Below are positions 18,163 through 26,198 of a DNA stretch of 64,000 bases, piece by piece. The notes under the pieces were generated by a model. It made no database searches, was not told the DNA's origin, and worked only from the letters and a program-made list of their open reading frames with translations. The position numbers were made by a program, and so were the translations under genes. Location of the stretch: the IMG/VR virus record IMGVR_UViG_3300030061_001386, positions 1 through 64,000 of that record, one strand, 5' to 3'. This DNA comes from a virus. Each line of letters opens with the position of its first letter. Position 1 is the stretch's first letter.

Positions 18163-18675
18163 TCAAGCAGATGGTCTTGGAGGATTTATTGAACTTCTAG
18201 AACTAGCAGTTGACCCCATATCCATTTCCATTAGAACTCTAACGGCATTATGTGCTTTCTCCGCAGAACCCTTTCTTCCTTGTTTAAGTTCAGCAGTAGC
18301 CATCTCTAATTGTTTAACTGCATCTTTGTATGCCGCTTCTTCCATTAGGTTAGATTGGCTTTGTTCAAACGGGGAAGCATCACCACCTAAAGGAGAATAC
18401 TTTTCACCATATTGTTTAATTAAAGATTCTAACGCCTCAATCACACTAGCCTTAGTAACCTCATTGAGTTTATCCTCTTTACCTTCAACATTACTTGTCT
18501 TAGGCAGAGGTTCTTCTGATGGGTTTTTCTTAGGTCTTTTCACCTTGACTTCTTCACCTGTTAGTGGCTCATCTAGTTTTAGTGTACCTAGATGTTCTGC
18601 TTCTTGCAATACTTCTTTTGCTTTTAATATAGCCAATTCAACTATTTTTTCTTCCCATGTTACTCTCTCCGGCAT
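18163..18675 (-). CDS. Helical charged protein, unknown
   Basis: 170 residues from the ATG at 18675, preceded by GGAGTGATTAAA; a GTG three codons upstream overlaps the previous stop. Helical at both ends with a Lys/Pro/Glu linker in the middle. Near the N-terminus 'VTWEEKIVELAILK' is reminiscent of, but not a clear match to, the W tag of its neighbours. Probably internal virion or scaffold-associated. Confidence 0.65.
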   Translation of the reverse strand: MPERVTWEEKIVELAILKAKEVLQEAEHLGTLKLDEPLTGEEVKVKRPKKNPSEEPLPKTSNVEGKEDKLNEVTKASVIEALESLIKQYGEKYSPLGGDASPFEQSQSNLMEEAAYKDAVKQLEMATAELKQGRKGSAEKAHNAVRVLMEMDMGSTASSRSSINPPRPSA

Positions 18676-18680
18676 TTTAA

Positions 18681-18911
18681 TCACTCCATATCTTTTACTA
18701 GTTTGTGTATGTCTTCCCAGTCCATACTCTTTTTGATTGTACTTCCACCTACAATATTCCTACTATCCATAGTAGGAGAAGGAGATTCGTAAACAACGTA
18801 TCCCGATTTCATTAGTAGATTATCCTTATGATAAACTGCCTGTTCTAAAGCCTTTACTTTGTCAACTAATTCTTTCATTAACATAAGCATTTCATTATTT
18901 TCTTCACTCAT
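18681..18911 (-). CDS. Small coiled-coil protein with C-terminal W tag
   Basis: 76 residues from the ATG at 18911 (one codon set after an in-frame ATG at 18920). Residues 1-35 form a helix with heptad-like Leu/Met. The last 14 residues are MDWEDIHKLVKDME, nearly the same as the C-terminal end of the prohead protease (MSWDDLHALTRGD). The placement of the tag at the C-terminus suggests it is the tag and not translation initiation that is conserved. Confidence 0.7.
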   Translation of the reverse strand: MSEENNEMLMLMKELVDKVKALEQAVYHKDNLLMKSGYVVYESPSPTMDSRNIVGGSTIKKSMDWEDIHKLVKDME

Positions 18912-18912
18912 T

Positions 18913-18996
18913 TTATGCACCTTCCTGTATGTCTTTCATAGCAATTAACATGTCTTCTCGGATTCTTTGTCTTAGAACTATTTTCCAGTCTATCAT
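18913..18996 (-). CDS. 27-residue protein consisting mainly of a W tag
   Basis: ATG at 18996 to TAA at 18913. The product starts MIDWKIVLRQRIRED and ends after 12 more residues. AGGAG lies about 9 bases upstream of the ATG. It overlaps no real gene except its stop next to the following start. So short a product with the tag supports real translation; its role may be to occupy or compete for tag-binding sites. Confidence 0.6.
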   Translation of the reverse strand: MIDWKIVLRQRIREDMLIAMKDIQEGA

Positions 18997-19039
18997 GTAA
19001 CTCCTGCTCCTTCGTGTAGTGGTCTAGTTCAATAAGGTT

Positions 19040-19387
19040 TCATTTACCATCCTTTTTCTTATTCTCAGGATAAACCATTTTCCTTAGTTGATTGTATAGT
19101 GTTTCATAGTCCTTTCTTAGTTCAGATGCTGATGCAAGTATTTCTAGATTTTTCTCATCAAAACCTTCTACTTGCTTACTTAGTTTCTTATCCGATTTTA
19201 CTATATCAATGTCTTTCAGTTCACCGATTAAGTCTGATAGTTGAGTCATCTCTTGACCCATTGTGTTAGTAGGTTGAGACTTCTGTAAAAGTTTCTTTAG
19301 TTTCTTTTTCTTCTTAGCGTCTATCTTCTCGATAAATACAGGAGAGAAGTAGAAGCCCTCTGCTTTAACAATATCAAACCACTTCAT
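19040..19387 (-). CDS. W-tagged Lys-rich helical protein
   Basis: 115 residues. Begins MKWFDIVKAEGF, then a Lys-rich stretch (KKKKLKKLLQ at residues about 25-34) and helices to the end. It overlaps the upstream gene by ATGA. Likely an internal virion protein; basic residues next to the tag could bind packaged DNA. Confidence 0.75.
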   Translation of the reverse strand: MKWFDIVKAEGFYFSPVFIEKIDAKKKKKLKKLLQKSQPTNTMGQEMTQLSDLIGELKDIDIVKSDKKLSKQVEGFDEKNLEILASASELRKDYETLYNQLRKMVYPENKKKDGK

Positions 19388-21117
19388 TGAGACTCCCCCG
19401 TTGCTTCATCAGATGAGGGTTCATCTAATGATTGTTTTTGTTTAGGCAGATTTTCTAAAACTTTATCAATTACTTTGATTCTATCTTCTAATTCAGGTAA
19501 TTCTTGTTCATAGTAATCTATCCAATCTTCTAGTGATTCTTTCTGTTCCTCTATTTCATCTTCTGCAATATTGTTTGGATTACTACCATCAACTAATCCT
19601 TCTAGCCCTTCTTGATATGCTTCTGTTATTTTCTTATATTGTTCTATTGTTTCTAATAACTTATCTTTAGTTGATGTAAATAATCTAAATTGCTGAGATG
19701 GATTATCCGGTAAGTTTCCTGATTTAGCATCTTCTGCTACTTCCTTAACTTTACCACTGAACTCATTTATTTTGTCTTCAAGTGTTTTAGATTCTTCAAG
19801 TGTTTTAGAGCCAATATACCTATCAGGATATTTGAGAGAAGTCTTACTCCTAATACCAATCCTTTGTGGTGTTACTTTCTTAGGTGCTTTCTGTCTTCTT
19901 TTAGTTGCTTCAGGCGCATACTTCTCAGGGTCTTCTTCATAAAGTTCCCAAGCAGTTTCTAGATTCGGAAACTCTCTATTCATCTTAAGTGGTGAACGTC
20001 TATACTTGGTAGATATACCACGAACTCTTTTGAGCCTACTTTCTTTCAATCTACTAAAATCTCCTGTAAGAGTATTGATTCTAATTAGATATTCTAAAGC
20101 ATCAAATTGTTTTTCTAGTTCTGCTTTCATTTCACTTTCACTCATATCTTCATTAGTAGTATAAATTATGTCAGGAATCAACCTGTAAATCATCCTGAGA
20201 ATATTATCAGAATTAAAAAATAATCTATAATGTTCAGCAGGGTCTGCATTTTTAGTTTGAATTAATTTAGTTATCTCATCTACAAACTTGTCAATGTCTA
20301 AAGAATAATATTGTTCTACCCCTTTCATTCCTGCTTCTAGTTCCCCAACTTTTCTGACTGGGATTCTAGCAACTTGGTATATTTCCATTAGTATATCAAT
20401 GCTAGACTTACCATTGTATTCTCTAACTTCTGACCAACCATCTTCAAAAGTTGCATTTGGAGGAATAAATAATTTTGATACATCAGGCTTTAATCTACCT
20501 TTACCTTCTAGTAAATGTCTTTGAACTAACTTTGCACTAGAGGCTAAGTTTTCTCTCATATCTCTTATCAGATTTTTAGCCTTAGTGTTGTTACCATATT
20601 TAGACCAAGTATCTAATAGAGTTTTCATATTAACTGCAAACTTAATGCTTTGGTCAGTTCTAACACCTAAACCTATTTTTAATTTTTCAAGGGGTTGTTT
20701 ATCTCCTTCAAATAAAAACTCATATAATTCATTTTGTTCTTCTTGTAGCGTACTTAAATCAAGAGTACCTCCTTCTTTGAGTCTATCTAAACTACTTTTT
20801 TCAGGTTTAATTTGACTCTTTAAGTTGTCTATTCTGTTGATAAACTTCTGCTTATCTTTTTCCAAAGCAACAACATCTTTGTACTGTACTCCTCTTCTTG
20901 TTTGAGTTCTAATAGGAGAAGAACGGAAACCCATCCTAAGAATATTTCTTATTTTATTATCTTCTTCAGCCGCACGTTGCAATAACCTATCAGCCCGATA
21001 TAACGAACTTCTGTCAATTTTAGTTTCTTCTTTTTTATTTGCTGTATCAAACGCCCACCAAACATCAGCATGGATATCAGACCCATCTGTTCTTTTGAGG
21101 ACATCCATGAAAGTCAT
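19384..21117 (-). CDS. Large helical protein with W-tag-like N-terminus
   Basis: 577 residues, almost wholly charged helix with Lys/Glu/Arg and several probable coiled coils (for example residues 470-560). It begins MTFMDVLKRTD, which fits the tag with Phe replacing Trp. No enzyme motif was found. Size and composition suggest a core or inner-body protein of the head. Confidence 0.75.
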   Translation of the reverse strand: MTFMDVLKRTDGSDIHADVWWAFDTANKKEETKIDRSSLYRADRLLQRAAEEDNKIRNILRMGFRSSPIRTQTRRGVQYKDVVALEKDKQKFINRIDNLKSQIKPEKSSLDRLKEGGTLDLSTLQEEQNELYEFLFEGDKQPLEKLKIGLGVRTDQSIKFAVNMKTLLDTWSKYGNNTKAKNLIRDMRENLASSAKLVQRHLLEGKGRLKPDVSKLFIPPNATFEDGWSEVREYNGKSSIDILMEIYQVARIPVRKVGELEAGMKGVEQYYSLDIDKFVDEITKLIQTKNADPAEHYRLFFNSDNILRMIYRLIPDIIYTTNEDMSESEMKAELEKQFDALEYLIRINTLTGDFSRLKESRLKRVRGISTKYRRSPLKMNREFPNLETAWELYEEDPEKYAPEATKRRQKAPKKVTPQRIGIRSKTSLKYPDRYIGSKTLEESKTLEDKINEFSGKVKEVAEDAKSGNLPDNPSQQFRLFTSTKDKLLETIEQYKKITEAYQEGLEGLVDGSNPNNIAEDEIEEQKESLEDWIDYYEQELPELEDRIKVIDKVLENLPKQKQSLDEPSSDEATGESQ

Positions 21118-21126
21118 TGTATCGCC

Positions 21127-21354
21127 TCAGAATGGAATATTTTCTTTTCTATTCTTTTGTTTCTTAGGAAGTAATATTGCATCAGGAATATCTGAAGCAT
21201 TTGGTATCTTCTTCTCAACAGTAGTATCTTTATCAATACCACCAATAGAATAATCTCTACTAGGAGTAATCCGGTTTCGTTGTTCTCTACCTTCTCTAAC
21301 TCTAGCCGCTTTTAGTTCTCTTTCTAACTGTCTTACACTTTTTTCTTCACTCAT
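21127..21354 (-). CDS. Small Arg/Lys/Glu-rich protein
   Basis: 75 residues, N-terminal charged helix, then a polar region ending KNRKENIPF. No tag and no known motif. It overlaps the upstream tagged gene by ATGA and so belongs to the run of small late genes. Confidence 0.65.
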   Translation of the reverse strand: MSEEKSVRQLERELKAARVREGREQRNRITPSRDYSIGGIDKDTTVEKKIPNASDIPDAILLPKKQKNRKENIPF

Positions 21355-21644
21355 TGGTTTTTCCTCCTTTTTTCTTCATCGAGATTGTTTTTTGCTCTCC
21401 TCATCAATGCTCTATCTCCCGCATTGTAATCTCTTGGTTGTGGAATTGTTGGGACTCTTGGCATATTGGTTATGTATTGTGGTGATTGCATTCTTGTAGG
21501 TGTGTCCTTCTTGTATTGTGCAATTATCTCTCTGATTCTTTTTGCTTGAGAACTATGAGCCTTAACTGCTTTGTCCAATTCACCTGCTATCTCTTCTAAC
21601 GTCTTTACGTTCATTTCGTTTTTTAGTATATCTTGCCAACTCAT
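21351..21644 (-). CDS. W-tagged small basic protein
   Basis: 97 residues beginning MSWQDILKNEMNV. A helix follows (residues 14-45), then a Pro/Arg-rich section and a basic end (EEKRRKNQ). The ATG at 21644 overlaps the stop of the upstream mini-gene. RBS GGGAGGAGA lies within that mini-gene. Confidence 0.75.
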   Translation of the reverse strand: MSWQDILKNEMNVKTLEEIAGELDKAVKAHSSQAKRIREIIAQYKKDTPTRMQSPQYITNMPRVPTIPQPRDYNAGDRALMRRAKNNLDEEKRRKNQ

Positions 21645-21757
21645 TCTTTCTCCTCCCTTAATTCTTTGAAGTCATCTCCATCAATGTCTCCATCTTTATC
21701 GACATCTAGATTCTTTTGTTTACCTTTTAATTTTTTTATTACGTCAAACCAACTCAT
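21641..21757 (-). CDS. 38-residue W-tagged EF-hand/dockerin-like protein
   Basis: ATG at 21757 to TGA at 21641. After the tag MSWFDVIKK comes a short Lys linker and DVDKDGDIDGDD, a full 12-residue calcium-binding loop with Asp at positions 1, 3, 5, 9 and 12 and Gly at 6. The protein is essentially a tag joined to one calcium loop. It overlaps the next gene by ATGA and has an AGGTGA element upstream. A similar loop occurs in the early membrane protein at 62933-63196. Confidence 0.7.
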   Translation of the reverse strand: MSWFDVIKKLKGKQKNLDVDKDGDIDGDDFKELREEKE

Positions 21758-21763
21758 TCTAAA

Positions 21764-21961
21764 TCACCTTTTTCCTGTTGCTATTTCAATAATTTCCATC
21801 ATTCTCTTTTCTATTTCATCTTCTGATAATCCTATTGCTTTATCTGTATCGCCTAGACCTTTAATGGTGCTGTCTGCTACTTGAACAATAGCATCAAGCC
21901 TACGCAATAACCTTGTTTGTGAATCCAACTCTCTAGATTTAATTATATCTTCCCAACTCAT
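21764..21961 (-). CDS. W-tagged small helical protein
   Basis: 65 residues from the ATG at 21961, beginning MSWEDIIKSRELD; an in-frame ATG five codons upstream would bury the tag and is less likely because the ATG at 21961 overlaps the preceding stop and follows GGAGAG. The rest is charged helix. Confidence 0.75.
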   Translation of the reverse strand: MSWEDIIKSRELDSQTRLLRRLDAIVQVADSTIKGLGDTDKAIGLSEDEIEKRMMEIIEIATGKR

Positions 21962-22356
21962 TATAACTCTCTCCAATCTATTTTACTATAATCATGATTT
22001 TTTATGTCTTCTCTATGCAGTGCCATTGCTACACTATCTGCATTGGATATAAACCTTCTAAGTCGTATTGCGTTCTCTCCATTTAATTCAGGGTCATCTA
22101 AAACTTCATTTAGTAATGTAATATATTTTTGGTCGTCATCCTTGTATAAACCAGTGTTAAGTTCTGCATCTGAACTTTGACCTAAGAAAACAAGAGGTTG
22201 TTTTTTTCCTACTATGTGAATCAGTCCTTTTCTGTCTCCCATAGTTATAGAAATAATACCATTAGAATACATTTGTGGCGTACCTTTTATCTTTTGGTAT
22301 ATTTTTTCTGCTACATTTGTAACAGTGTCTTGTTTTAATATACCTCGCCAACTCAT
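21961..22356 (-). CDS. W-tagged protein, unknown
   Basis: 131 residues beginning MSWRGILKQDTV. The middle is beta-rich ('GIISITMGDRKGLIHIVG'), followed by helices with several acidic residues. No enzyme motif was seen. It is one of a few tagged proteins with a likely globular domain after the tag. Confidence 0.75.
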   Translation of the reverse strand: MSWRGILKQDTVTNVAEKIYQKIKGTPQMYSNGIISITMGDRKGLIHIVGKKQPLVFLGQSSDAELNTGLYKDDDQKYITLLNEVLDDPELNGENAIRLRRFISNADSVAMALHREDIKNHDYSKIDWREL

Positions 22357-22430
22357 TCATCATCACCTATTATTGGTAAACTCATTCCTACTTGCCACAC
22401 TATTATGTCAGATAGTAATCTAAGTTTCAT
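22353..22430 (-). CDS. 25-residue protein between portal and tagged genes
   Basis: ATG at 22430 overlaps the portal stop (ATGA) and TGA at 22353 overlaps the next ATG, so the small frame is perfectly set into the operon. The product, MKLRLLSDIIVWQVGMSL and a short acidic tail, is amphipathic to hydrophobic. No function can be assigned. Confidence 0.5.
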   Translation of the reverse strand: MKLRLLSDIIVWQVGMSLPIIGDDE

Positions 22431-24082
22431 CCTACTCTCCTCTCTGTTCTCTTGTCCACATTCTCATTTCCTGCTTCTCTTGGTAATCCTGTAAATCTTT
22501 TATCCGGCCCTGTGGACATTGACGGTTTGTTTCTCGTAGCGGGGGGGTTCTCTTGAGGTTTGCTCTCTCCTCCTTGATTACCCATCATCATCTGTTCTTG
22601 CATTTGTCCCATCTGACTAGCGTCAATATCTGTTCCTGCATACGGGTCTAAACTAATATCTTCTTCTCCTTCACCACCTTCTGCTTGTTCCGGTTTAGGT
22701 TCAGGTTTAGTGTAAATAAATCTACCTTCATCATCCATATCAACTTCAAATCCTAAGTTCTTAATTGCGGCGGCAACGTTAACTTCTATCTCTCTCTTAC
22801 GAAGAACAGCAATTTCATCTTCTTCTTCTGATGGTGGGAGTTTCAAACACCAATCAGTTATACCGAACTCTTCTGTCATAAACGGGAATACATAATTATT
22901 CCAAATAGTCTGTGCCATTTCCACTGCTCTATTAGTGACTAGTACTTGCATACCTTCGTTATTTAAACCACCACTAGCAGAATTATCTGCCATGAATATT
23001 TTACTCACACCATAGAATGCTGAAATCCTATCTCTCAAATCATCTTTAACTTGTATGTAGTCCATCTCCTTCAGACTATCCATAAACTTGACCCATTCAA
23101 CAGAACCTTTTCCTCCTTCAGATTCTATTCCCATTACAGGTATGAAGTGTGGGTCTTGTTCCATCTTTTCTTTGACACCACGCCAAAACGATTTCATTGA
23201 ATCCATGTTTCTAGTTTGAACAGCCAATAATCCCTTCGGCATTCTTGCCTTAGTATAGGAAGAATTAACATAATTCTCCATAGCAATTAATGTAGTAATG
23301 TTATTCCAAAGTGTTATGACGGGTGAAAGTCCATACAGTCTACTTGGTGAATATTTACTAAAGTGTAAAACTTCACCCTTCACAAAGTACTGTTCTTCTC
23401 CGTTTACTCTGTTAACATAATGAACAGGATGTAGTTCTGAATTACAAGTTTCGCAAAGGTCACTAGCATTTTCATGTACTCTATGTCTATGTCTCAAACA
23501 GGTATAACCATTTTTACCCCTCTCTCCAAGTTGATTAGAATAAATATGCATTGTTACTGGGTCGCCACGATATACTTCTTTGATTCTATGCATCCTAACA
23601 GAATTGTTATTATCAGCATAATATTCCTTAACCATGACCATATACGCATCATCCATGATATTCAAGTCATCTTCAAGTTCTTTCAATACATCAATAAACA
23701 TCTGTTCTGAACAGTTAACATACCCCTCTAAGAACTCTTTAGCATATTTCAGTTGGTCAGGATTTGGCTTTTCTAATTCTAAACTCCCACACTGTACACA
23801 TTCTTTAGTTGCGTTTTCGTGTTCTTTACCACAAGACCTACATTTTACTGCGAACTTAGCATCCCAATTGTAACCTCTTCTAAATATCTCCTGCTTAAGT
23901 TGCGTAATACAAGTTCTAACAATTGTTGATTGCGTAACTATGTGGTAAATGATAGGTGTTGTTAACAGATACGAATTATCCTTCTCCTGAATACCCGGAT
24001 TAAATACGGTTCTATCTGCGGGTTTAGGGGTTGTCTGCCTAAACAAATTGCTAATACTAAATCTTCTCTTTTCTTCTACCAT
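22427..24082 (-). CDS. Portal protein with zinc-ribbon insertions
   Basis: 551 residues. The central part has the portal pattern: 'LHFSKYSPSRLYGLSPV', an upstream beta region and 'GVSKIFMADNSASGG' before the long helix. Near residues 83-102 there is a zinc ribbon (CRSCG ... CVQCG), and a second cluster at about 205-225 (CLRHRHRVH ... CETC) gives another metal site. The C-terminus is Gln/Gly/Pro-rich and disordered. The gene is separated from the terminase by four smaller genes, which is more distant than usual. Portals form the dodecameric DNA gateway at one capsid vertex. Confidence 0.85.
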   Translation of the reverse strand: MVEEKRRFSISNLFRQTTPKPADRTVFNPGIQEKDNSYLLTTPIIYHIVTQSTIVRTCITQLKQEIFRRGYNWDAKFAVKCRSCGKEHENATKECVQCGSLELEKPNPDQLKYAKEFLEGYVNCSEQMFIDVLKELEDDLNIMDDAYMVMVKEYYADNNNSVRMHRIKEVYRGDPVTMHIYSNQLGERGKNGYTCLRHRHRVHENASDLCETCNSELHPVHYVNRVNGEEQYFVKGEVLHFSKYSPSRLYGLSPVITLWNNITTLIAMENYVNSSYTKARMPKGLLAVQTRNMDSMKSFWRGVKEKMEQDPHFIPVMGIESEGGKGSVEWVKFMDSLKEMDYIQVKDDLRDRISAFYGVSKIFMADNSASGGLNNEGMQVLVTNRAVEMAQTIWNNYVFPFMTEEFGITDWCLKLPPSEEEDEIAVLRKREIEVNVAAAIKNLGFEVDMDDEGRFIYTKPEPKPEQAEGGEGEEDISLDPYAGTDIDASQMGQMQEQMMMGNQGGESKPQENPPATRNKPSMSTGPDKRFTGLPREAGNENVDKRTERRVG

Positions 24083-24083
24083 A

Positions 24084-24389
24084 TTACCACTTTACTTTGT
24101 TTGCCCAGTACGCCGCAGAGGTTTTTCCCCGCTTGATGTTCTTAGCATGACGAGCCTTGAATGATGCTTGTTTCTTTTTTCTCTTTCCTTTAGGGTCACT
24201 TTCAGTAACAGTCTTTGCACCTTGTTCCCCAAACCGAATAGTTTTGACTTTCTTCCCATCTTTAACAACCACAACATGTGATTTGGTTTTATGTTTAGGA
24301 GTTCTCTTAGGTTTACTAAAACCACTAACACCTGCTCTCTTCAAAGCAGGGTGCTTGCCCTTTTTCTTTAGAACTTCAAACCAATCCAT
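24084..24389 (-). CDS. W-tagged basic virion protein ending in a conserved phage motif
   Basis: 101 residues beginning MDWFEVLKKKGK. The body is strongly basic and ends 'FKARHAKNIKRGKTSAAYWA', followed by NKVKW. I recall near-identical C-terminal motifs in structural regions of T4-like and other marine phages, without a known function. The tag is therefore attached to a domain that exists elsewhere, as expected for a modular targeting signal. An alternative frame over the same bases is not supported. Confidence 0.8.
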   Translation of the reverse strand: MDWFEVLKKKGKHPALKRAGVSGFSKPKRTPKHKTKSHVVVVKDGKKVKTIRFGEQGAKTVTESDPKGKRKKKQASFKARHAKNIKRGKTSAAYWANKVKW

Positions 24390-24393
24390 AATA

Positions 24394-24669
24394 TCACTTC
24401 TGAGAGAACTTCTTTCCTGTTGGGATGTGTTGCTTCCCTTTCTTACGTCCTTCTTTTTTCTTTTTATCTTGATACTTCAATCTAGATTTAGAAGTTCTTT
24501 TGTAAGTAGCCTTTGGCATGTACCTGCCCTTTGTTTTGGAAGGTGCTTTCTTTCCTTTCTCTTTGGCACTGTGTTGTTCTGAACTTCCCCACTCCTCATC
24601 AGTCCAAGTGGCTAGGTCTTGTTGTGTTTTCTTTTTGGCTTTCAAAGTTACAAACCAATCACTAATCAC
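24394..24669 (-). CDS. W-tagged Lys-rich basic protein
   Basis: 91 residues from a GTG at 24669, reading M-ISDWFVTLKAKKK at the start. A longer ATG-started frame overlaps the upstream gene by 86 bases and would place the tag inside, so the GTG is chosen. The body is extremely Lys-rich with 'TWTDEEWGS' and 'GRYMPKATYKRTS'. DNA binding or condensation in the head is likely from charge alone. Confidence 0.65.
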   Translation of the reverse strand: MISDWFVTLKAKKKTQQDLATWTDEEWGSSEQHSAKEKGKKAPSKTKGRYMPKATYKRTSKSRLKYQDKKKKEGRKKGKQHIPTGKKFSQK

Positions 24670-24865
24670 GATAACCACCACCTGCTCTTTTGTATGCGGC
24701 GGCGAGCATTTGTGCTTTTCTTGCAGACCATTGTCCTGCCGCCCCACCTTTACTACCTGCTTTAATTCTCTGAAATTGTTTTTTTCTCATTGATGGCTTA
24801 GTGTAGTTACCTGCTGAATTAACACTAGATTTCTTTTTCTTCTTAAGAACTTCAAACCAATTCAT
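24662..24865 (-). CDS. W-tagged small basic protein with GQWSARKA motif
   Basis: 67 residues beginning MNWFEVLKKKKKSSV and ending with GGAAGQWSARKAQMLAAAYK and a Gly/Tyr-rich tip. The GxWSARKA...YKxxGGGY motif recurs, as I recall, in small proteins of many large phages and giant viruses. The first seven residues differ from the neighbour at 24084-24389 (MDWFEVLK) by one residue, so the tag was probably copied. It overlaps the upstream gene by ATGA-type spacing. Confidence 0.8.
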   Translation of the reverse strand: MNWFEVLKKKKKSSVNSAGNYTKPSMRKKQFQRIKAGSKGGAAGQWSARKAQMLAAAYKRAGGGYRD

Positions 24866-26187
24866 ATTACTCCCTCCAACTTATCCATTTCTGACATCAT
24901 ACAATTGTCATGTAATTTAGCAACTGTATCTATATCAATATCATATCTAGTAAAATCATAACCAACGTGGTCTTTATGATTTTCATACTTCATTAGTTTG
25001 AATAGTTCATGTCTTCTATCTGAGTACCAATCAGCCTTCTTGTGTGATTTCTTCATTCTAATTAATTCTAGAAGAATATCTGCATTTGGCCCTTTCATTC
25101 TGAAATGTGGCCTACATTTAGTTAACAACTCAGTAACATCATCAGCAGAATAGAAGTTTAGTCTGTTAACAGGTCTAGTGTCTTGTGGAGATTTTTGGTC
25201 TAAATGTAGTCTGCCACAACCTAGAGACTTATGCATCTCTATCATGAAAGCCTTACCTCTATCACCCGTTGCAACTAAACCAACTCTAGGGTTGTATTTT
25301 TTATCCATAGTAATATAGCCATCAGAATCTATGAAAGCCGCAGTATAGGCGTAAATGTCTTTTTTAATTTCATCACTGAACTTATAGAAAGAACCTTCAA
25401 CATTAGTTATGTTACTTTGTTTAGCCATTTTAGCAATTATGCTAGGAGTTGTTTTCTTGAATAAAGTCTTAGGTAATCTTTCGTGTATCTGTCTAGCAGA
25501 TATTCCTGAGTCTTCGCACACTATACTTGTTATGTGATATTTGATGATATCTTTTTGAGTTGTAGTTTTCATATGTTTCTTTAATATTCTCTTAAACTCT
25601 CTCTTAGAATTAGTCATGTTCTTAGTTAATTTTGAGTATTCAGAGTTGAATGGCATCCCATCCTTCTCAACTCTCGCCTCCCAATATTTACAAAGAACAT
25701 CAATCAATTCTCTTCTAGTAGCCTCATCATTAACATATGATAGTTTGATTAGGTTATCTTCAGTGCAAGTCATATCCTTTAGAACAGGTTTGTATTTTCT
25801 AATCCAATAAATAGAATCCATACTAGTATCTAGATGGTCAGAATATGCTTTGATTAGATTCTCTATTGAGTCAGTAATTCTAACCTTTTCTTCTCCTTTC
25901 AAAGTTCTTCTGTATTTTTTTAGTTCTCTGATAGTCTTAGGTATATCATTACCTTCAATCTCAAACTTCTTCAAATCATATTTTAATTGGGATTTAGCAT
26001 CAGATAATGTTAACCTAAAGTCTTCTGCAAACTTCTTTTCTAAAGTTGTATGGTCTTCTAACGCATTGTTGGATAACCACGCTCTCTTCATATCTTCAGT
26101 GATACGTTCAATCTCTTCTTCAGATGTTTCTTTTCGTCTTGCTTCTTCCGCAAGCATCTCAAACTTTTCACTATCTTTCTCCGCCAC
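24862..26187 (-). CDS. LAGLIDADG-type protein with helical N-terminus
   Basis: 441 residues. Residues 1-200 are charged helices. Residues about 215-275 look like a winged helix ('DSGISARQIHERLPKTLF'). Residues about 283-380 match a single LAGLIDADG unit: 'YAYTAAFIDSDGYITMDK', then 'MHKSLGCGRLHLDQ' and 'NRLNFYSADDV'. Stand-alone LAGLIDADG proteins are homing endonucleases or RNA maturases, but this one is in a tight late operon between terminase and small basic proteins with no interrupted gene nearby. It may have been recruited for genome cutting or packaging. Confidence 0.7.
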   Translation of the reverse strand: MAEKDSEKFEMLAEEARRKETSEEEIERITEDMKRAWLSNNALEDHTTLEKKFAEDFRLTLSDAKSQLKYDLKKFEIEGNDIPKTIRELKKYRRTLKGEEKVRITDSIENLIKAYSDHLDTSMDSIYWIRKYKPVLKDMTCTEDNLIKLSYVNDEATRRELIDVLCKYWEARVEKDGMPFNSEYSKLTKNMTNSKREFKRILKKHMKTTTQKDIIKYHITSIVCEDSGISARQIHERLPKTLFKKTTPSIIAKMAKQSNITNVEGSFYKFSDEIKKDIYAYTAAFIDSDGYITMDKKYNPRVGLVATGDRGKAFMIEMHKSLGCGRLHLDQKSPQDTRPVNRLNFYSADDVTELLTKCRPHFRMKGPNADILLELIRMKKSHKKADWYSDRRHELFKLMKYENHKDHVGYDFTRYDIDIDTVAKLHDNCMMSEMDKLEGVI

Positions 26188-26198
26188 GCATATACCCC

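Noticed and set aside
24092-24331. 79-codon frame inside the basic tagged gene
   Set aside because: Shadow frame; the overlapping gene has the tag, an RBS and a recognisable conserved C-terminus.
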